Origin: Phycomyces blakesleeanus NRRL 1555(-)
Lineage: Eukaryota; Mucoromycota; Mucoromycetes; Mucorales; Phycomycetaceae
NCBI RefSeq assembly: GCF_001638985.1
Contig: NW_017265134.1
Span: 2,323,732 to 2,387,731 of the forward strand
DNA: 64,000 nucleotides
Direction: 5' to 3'
Shown here: in pieces, positions 61,492 through 64,000 of the stretch
Layout: each line of letters starts with the position of its first letter
How positions within the stretch are numbered: the stretch's first letter is position 1
Position numbers and translations under genes: made by a program
The notes under the pieces: model-generated
Told to the model about the DNA's origin: nothing
Seen by the model: the letters and a program-made list of their open reading frames with translations, nothing else
Database searches by the model: none

Positions 61492-63245
61492 TTAAGCAAT
61501 AAGAATGGTAATAACCATTATCATGATACAAACCAGAGTGGAGGTATAAAATGGTAGGAATGAGGCGTCTGACGTGTGGACGGACGTTTCTTGGACTATG
61601 TTAAGTACAGCATCCGCATCTGTATTGGCACCAATTCGAATAGCCGCGTTCGGGCCATCTGAGAGATCTCGAGTAACTTGTGTCTTGGTTTGATTGTTGT
61701 TATTTGCAGAAAGCTCCAGTTGGTCGGGAAATGGATTGTCCAGGGTAGGATAGATAAATGATTCTTCCCAATATGGAGATGGATCGTTGATGCACTGATG
61801 AATAGGTATCACATTAAACACTGACTGGAGTTCAGGAAGCCATTTTTCTGACATGGCTACAGTTGAATTGCTGTTCTCGTGTTGCTGTAAATTACAGGGT
61901 TAAGTTGATTAATTATCATTATAATTTTTTGGTACTTTGAGTGTAATAAAGACAGAGAGTTACAGAAAGAACACATGTCTTACCAGAGTAATGTGGCCAT
62001 GCTCATTGTCATTTCCCGATACACGCTTATCTACCCAGGCTTGGAAGAACCCATTCACAGTGTCAGGGCTGATATGTCCTAGTCCTGCTGTACCGGGCTA
62101 TTGTTTTTTTTTTCGGTTTGTTTTGTTTGAGGAATAAAGAATGGTAACAATAACAATAAGAATAAGGACAAGGACATGGACATGGACCAGAGTCAAAGTT
62201 GTACAAAGACTTCAAATGATTGACTTACCATGTTCCAATCGTTCGAATCCTGGTCCCAGAGAATAGTTCGCATTCCCATTTGCCATGCGATAGCTCTAAC
62301 ACGATCATCAACGTCGCCGAAAGGAGGTCGCCAACATTTAGGTGTAATTCCGAGCACTTGTTTGATTGCCTTTTGGGTCCAATAGAATTGAGCAACAACC
62401 TGTTCATTTGTGAGAGAAGTCATGTAGGGGTGGCTCCAGGTGTGAGAGCAGATTGTATGGCCATCGTTAAGTGCACGCTGAGCTGCTTCAGGAAAGGACA
62501 CCACATTGGCACCAACAACTATGAATTTGCATTGATATTGTTGTACGCATATATTTAATTTTTTTTTAGCTTTTGGTTTTATTATTCTTGTTAAGCTTTA
62601 TATCCCCCCCTCTTTTCCTTCCTTCTTCAAGAAAAATAAAAAAAAATTTGAAGGGAATTACTTACAGAATAAAGTTGCCTTTTGCTTATTGTACTTCACC
62701 AGGGAATTGTAGAAGCGCGGCTGTTCCCATTCGCGGTCAGGATGGTCTCGGTCGAGAAGTTTAAATGGACCATCATCATAGTTGAGACCCCAATCGCCTG
62801 CATTTGGACAGTAGTATATATCTTCAGGGAGATACTCCAATTTGGGTCTTTTGCAAATAGACGCAGACCACCAGCAGTATGGATCTGAAGCAATGTCGTA
62901 TTGAGAAGTGTCAACCACCCAGTTAACAACCTCTCGAGGGTCTACCAGAGGAACATAGGTCCAGTCGATATAATTCATGGCATTCTGGACTTCTGGGTTA
63001 TCTGTCGAGGGTAGTTCACCGCGGGCAGGATATCCGGACAGATCAATGTCTGGTATGGGAGGCAGGTCTCCCCACTGGACATCTTCATCACGCGGGTATT
63101 CTAGAACAACACCTTGGGGTATTGGAATATCGGAGAGATACGCAGGAGATGCCTGGGCTGGCGAAGGTGCATTCGGGGAAGTACTATCCTGAGAGACAAC
63201 TGTAGATGTGAAGAGTACACATAGTGCTATAATATTAGACAGCAT
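61492..63245 (-). CDS. Chitin deacetylase (CE4 polysaccharide deacetylase)
   Basis: Four exons (63245-62666, 62518-62229, 62097-61984, 61884-61492) give 458 residues. It starts with a signal peptide (MLSNIIALCVLFTSTVVS) and ends in a hydrophobic tail (LVCIMIMVITILIA) after a Ser/Thr/Asn-rich linker, the pattern of a GPI-anchored protein. CE4 motifs: NYDDGP (about 155-160, catalytic base and metal Asp), SHTWSHP (metal His residues 219 and 223), WRPPFGDVDDRVRAI and WDQDSNDW, with HENSN near the last motif. It removes acetyl groups from nascent chitin to give chitosan at the cell surface. It lies next to, and convergent with, the chitin synthase. Confidence 0.94.
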
Positions 63246-64000
63246 ATTGTACTAGTCACAGCTCGAGAATAATGTAGAAATAAAGAATATATATGTGGAG
63301 ATTAAGAAGATAAAACCAAGAACCAAAATAATTTTTTTTTAAAAAAAAAGAAGGGCAGAATAAAGAAAAAGAAATCTAGGGATTAAGGAAAACAAAAGAC
63401 AAAAAAACGTAAAAGAAGTCGAGGTTTCATTCATTTATTCGACATCTCTATTTATTTATTTGCTTATTTTTTTATTTTATTTTTATTTTATTTTTCTACT
63501 TTCATTCAATAATTAAATATTAAAATTTGGGTGTGTTTTTGGCTAGCTATGGCCCGATATGTGCAGCCTTTTTATTTAATTTTCATATTCATTTTCATTT
63601 TCATTTTTAATGATGATTATAAGTATTATTATATTAGATAGGGTAATTTCTACATATAATTGTTTGTTTCATCTGGTTGACTTGATACTTTATGAGTTTC
63701 CTTGTGTTTTCATTCCATCACAAAAAAAAACCCCATTAAATACATGCGCATATATATTATCTCCTTCGATTTAGCTTGGTTCAGTCCAATTCGATTCAAT
63801 TCGATTCAATTCAATGCAATTCATTTCAATGCAACTCGTTTCAATGTAACTCATTTCAATTTAATGATCAATATTCAGAACAAGGTATTCCTTTCAATAT
63901 GTCTCATGTAGTACTATTTATTATAATCATAATCATAATTATAATTATAATAAAAACGTAAATTATAATGGCAATAAATCAAAAATAAAGGAGATTAACC
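63246..64000. other. Intergenic, upstream of chitin deacetylase
   Basis: AT-rich with no gene. Contains TTTATTT-rich repeats (63440-63500) and a degenerate TTCAATTCGA/TTCAATGCAA repeat at 63778-63862. Confidence 0.5.

Noticed and set aside
62231..62245. tRNA B-box-like GTTCGAATCC
   Set aside because: Lies inside a chitin deacetylase exon; no acceptor or anticodon arms around it.

Overview
The window is nuclear DNA of a filamentous fungus, most likely an early-diverging Mucoromycota (Mucorales-like) species. The evidence is: many short introns (about 45-160 nt) with GTAAGT-type donors; AT-rich intergenic DNA full of microsatellites; a chitin synthase convergent with a chitin deacetylase, the pair that makes chitosan; and genes found in filamentous fungi and other eukaryotes (G-beta, alpha-actinin, a Rab7-like GTPase, MscS-like channel, homeodomain protein). 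No prokaryotic features (operons, CRISPR, rRNA) were seen. The species cannot be named from sequence alone.

Layout. 1-4.5 kb: the 3' part of a LINE (non-LTR) retrotransposon with an intact-looking ORF2. 5.2-12.6 kb: a gene-dense block holding a G-protein beta subunit, the rRNA-processing factor Utp21, a small hypothetical gene, and an acyl-CoA-binding, tail-anchored Atg37/ACBD5-like protein. 12.6-25.4 kb: an AT-rich accessory zone with no clear host gene. It holds a MITE-like inverted-repeat element, decayed coding islands, a TnpB/Fanzor-like C-terminal fragment, a crypton-like tyrosine-recombinase pseudogene with a Gcr1-type DNA-binding domain, and a solitary Gag-like ORF. 25.4-36 kb: a repeat-rich protein with a CsbD-like tail, a Rab7-like GTPase divergent from urease accessory UreF, an MFS transporter, and alpha-actinin. 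38.6-40.1 kb: a homeodomain protein. 40-45.5 kb: repeats and coding relics. 45.6-63.2 kb: an MscS-like channel with an EF-hand, a D-2-hydroxyglutarate/D-lactate dehydrogenase, RNA polymerase III subunit RPC5/Rpc37, class IV-like chitin synthase, and chitin deacetylase.

Exon models were built by hand from splice sites, reading phase and protein-family continuity; total CDS lengths close in frame for nearly all of them. The most unusual signals are: a 3-nt microexon in the MFS transporter, preceded by a (CU)n tract; two GC-AG introns (G-beta and MFS); a recombinase pseudogene that seems to have lost its catalytic residues and has one in-frame TGA; and a Rab gene whose P-loop exon does not resolve normally.
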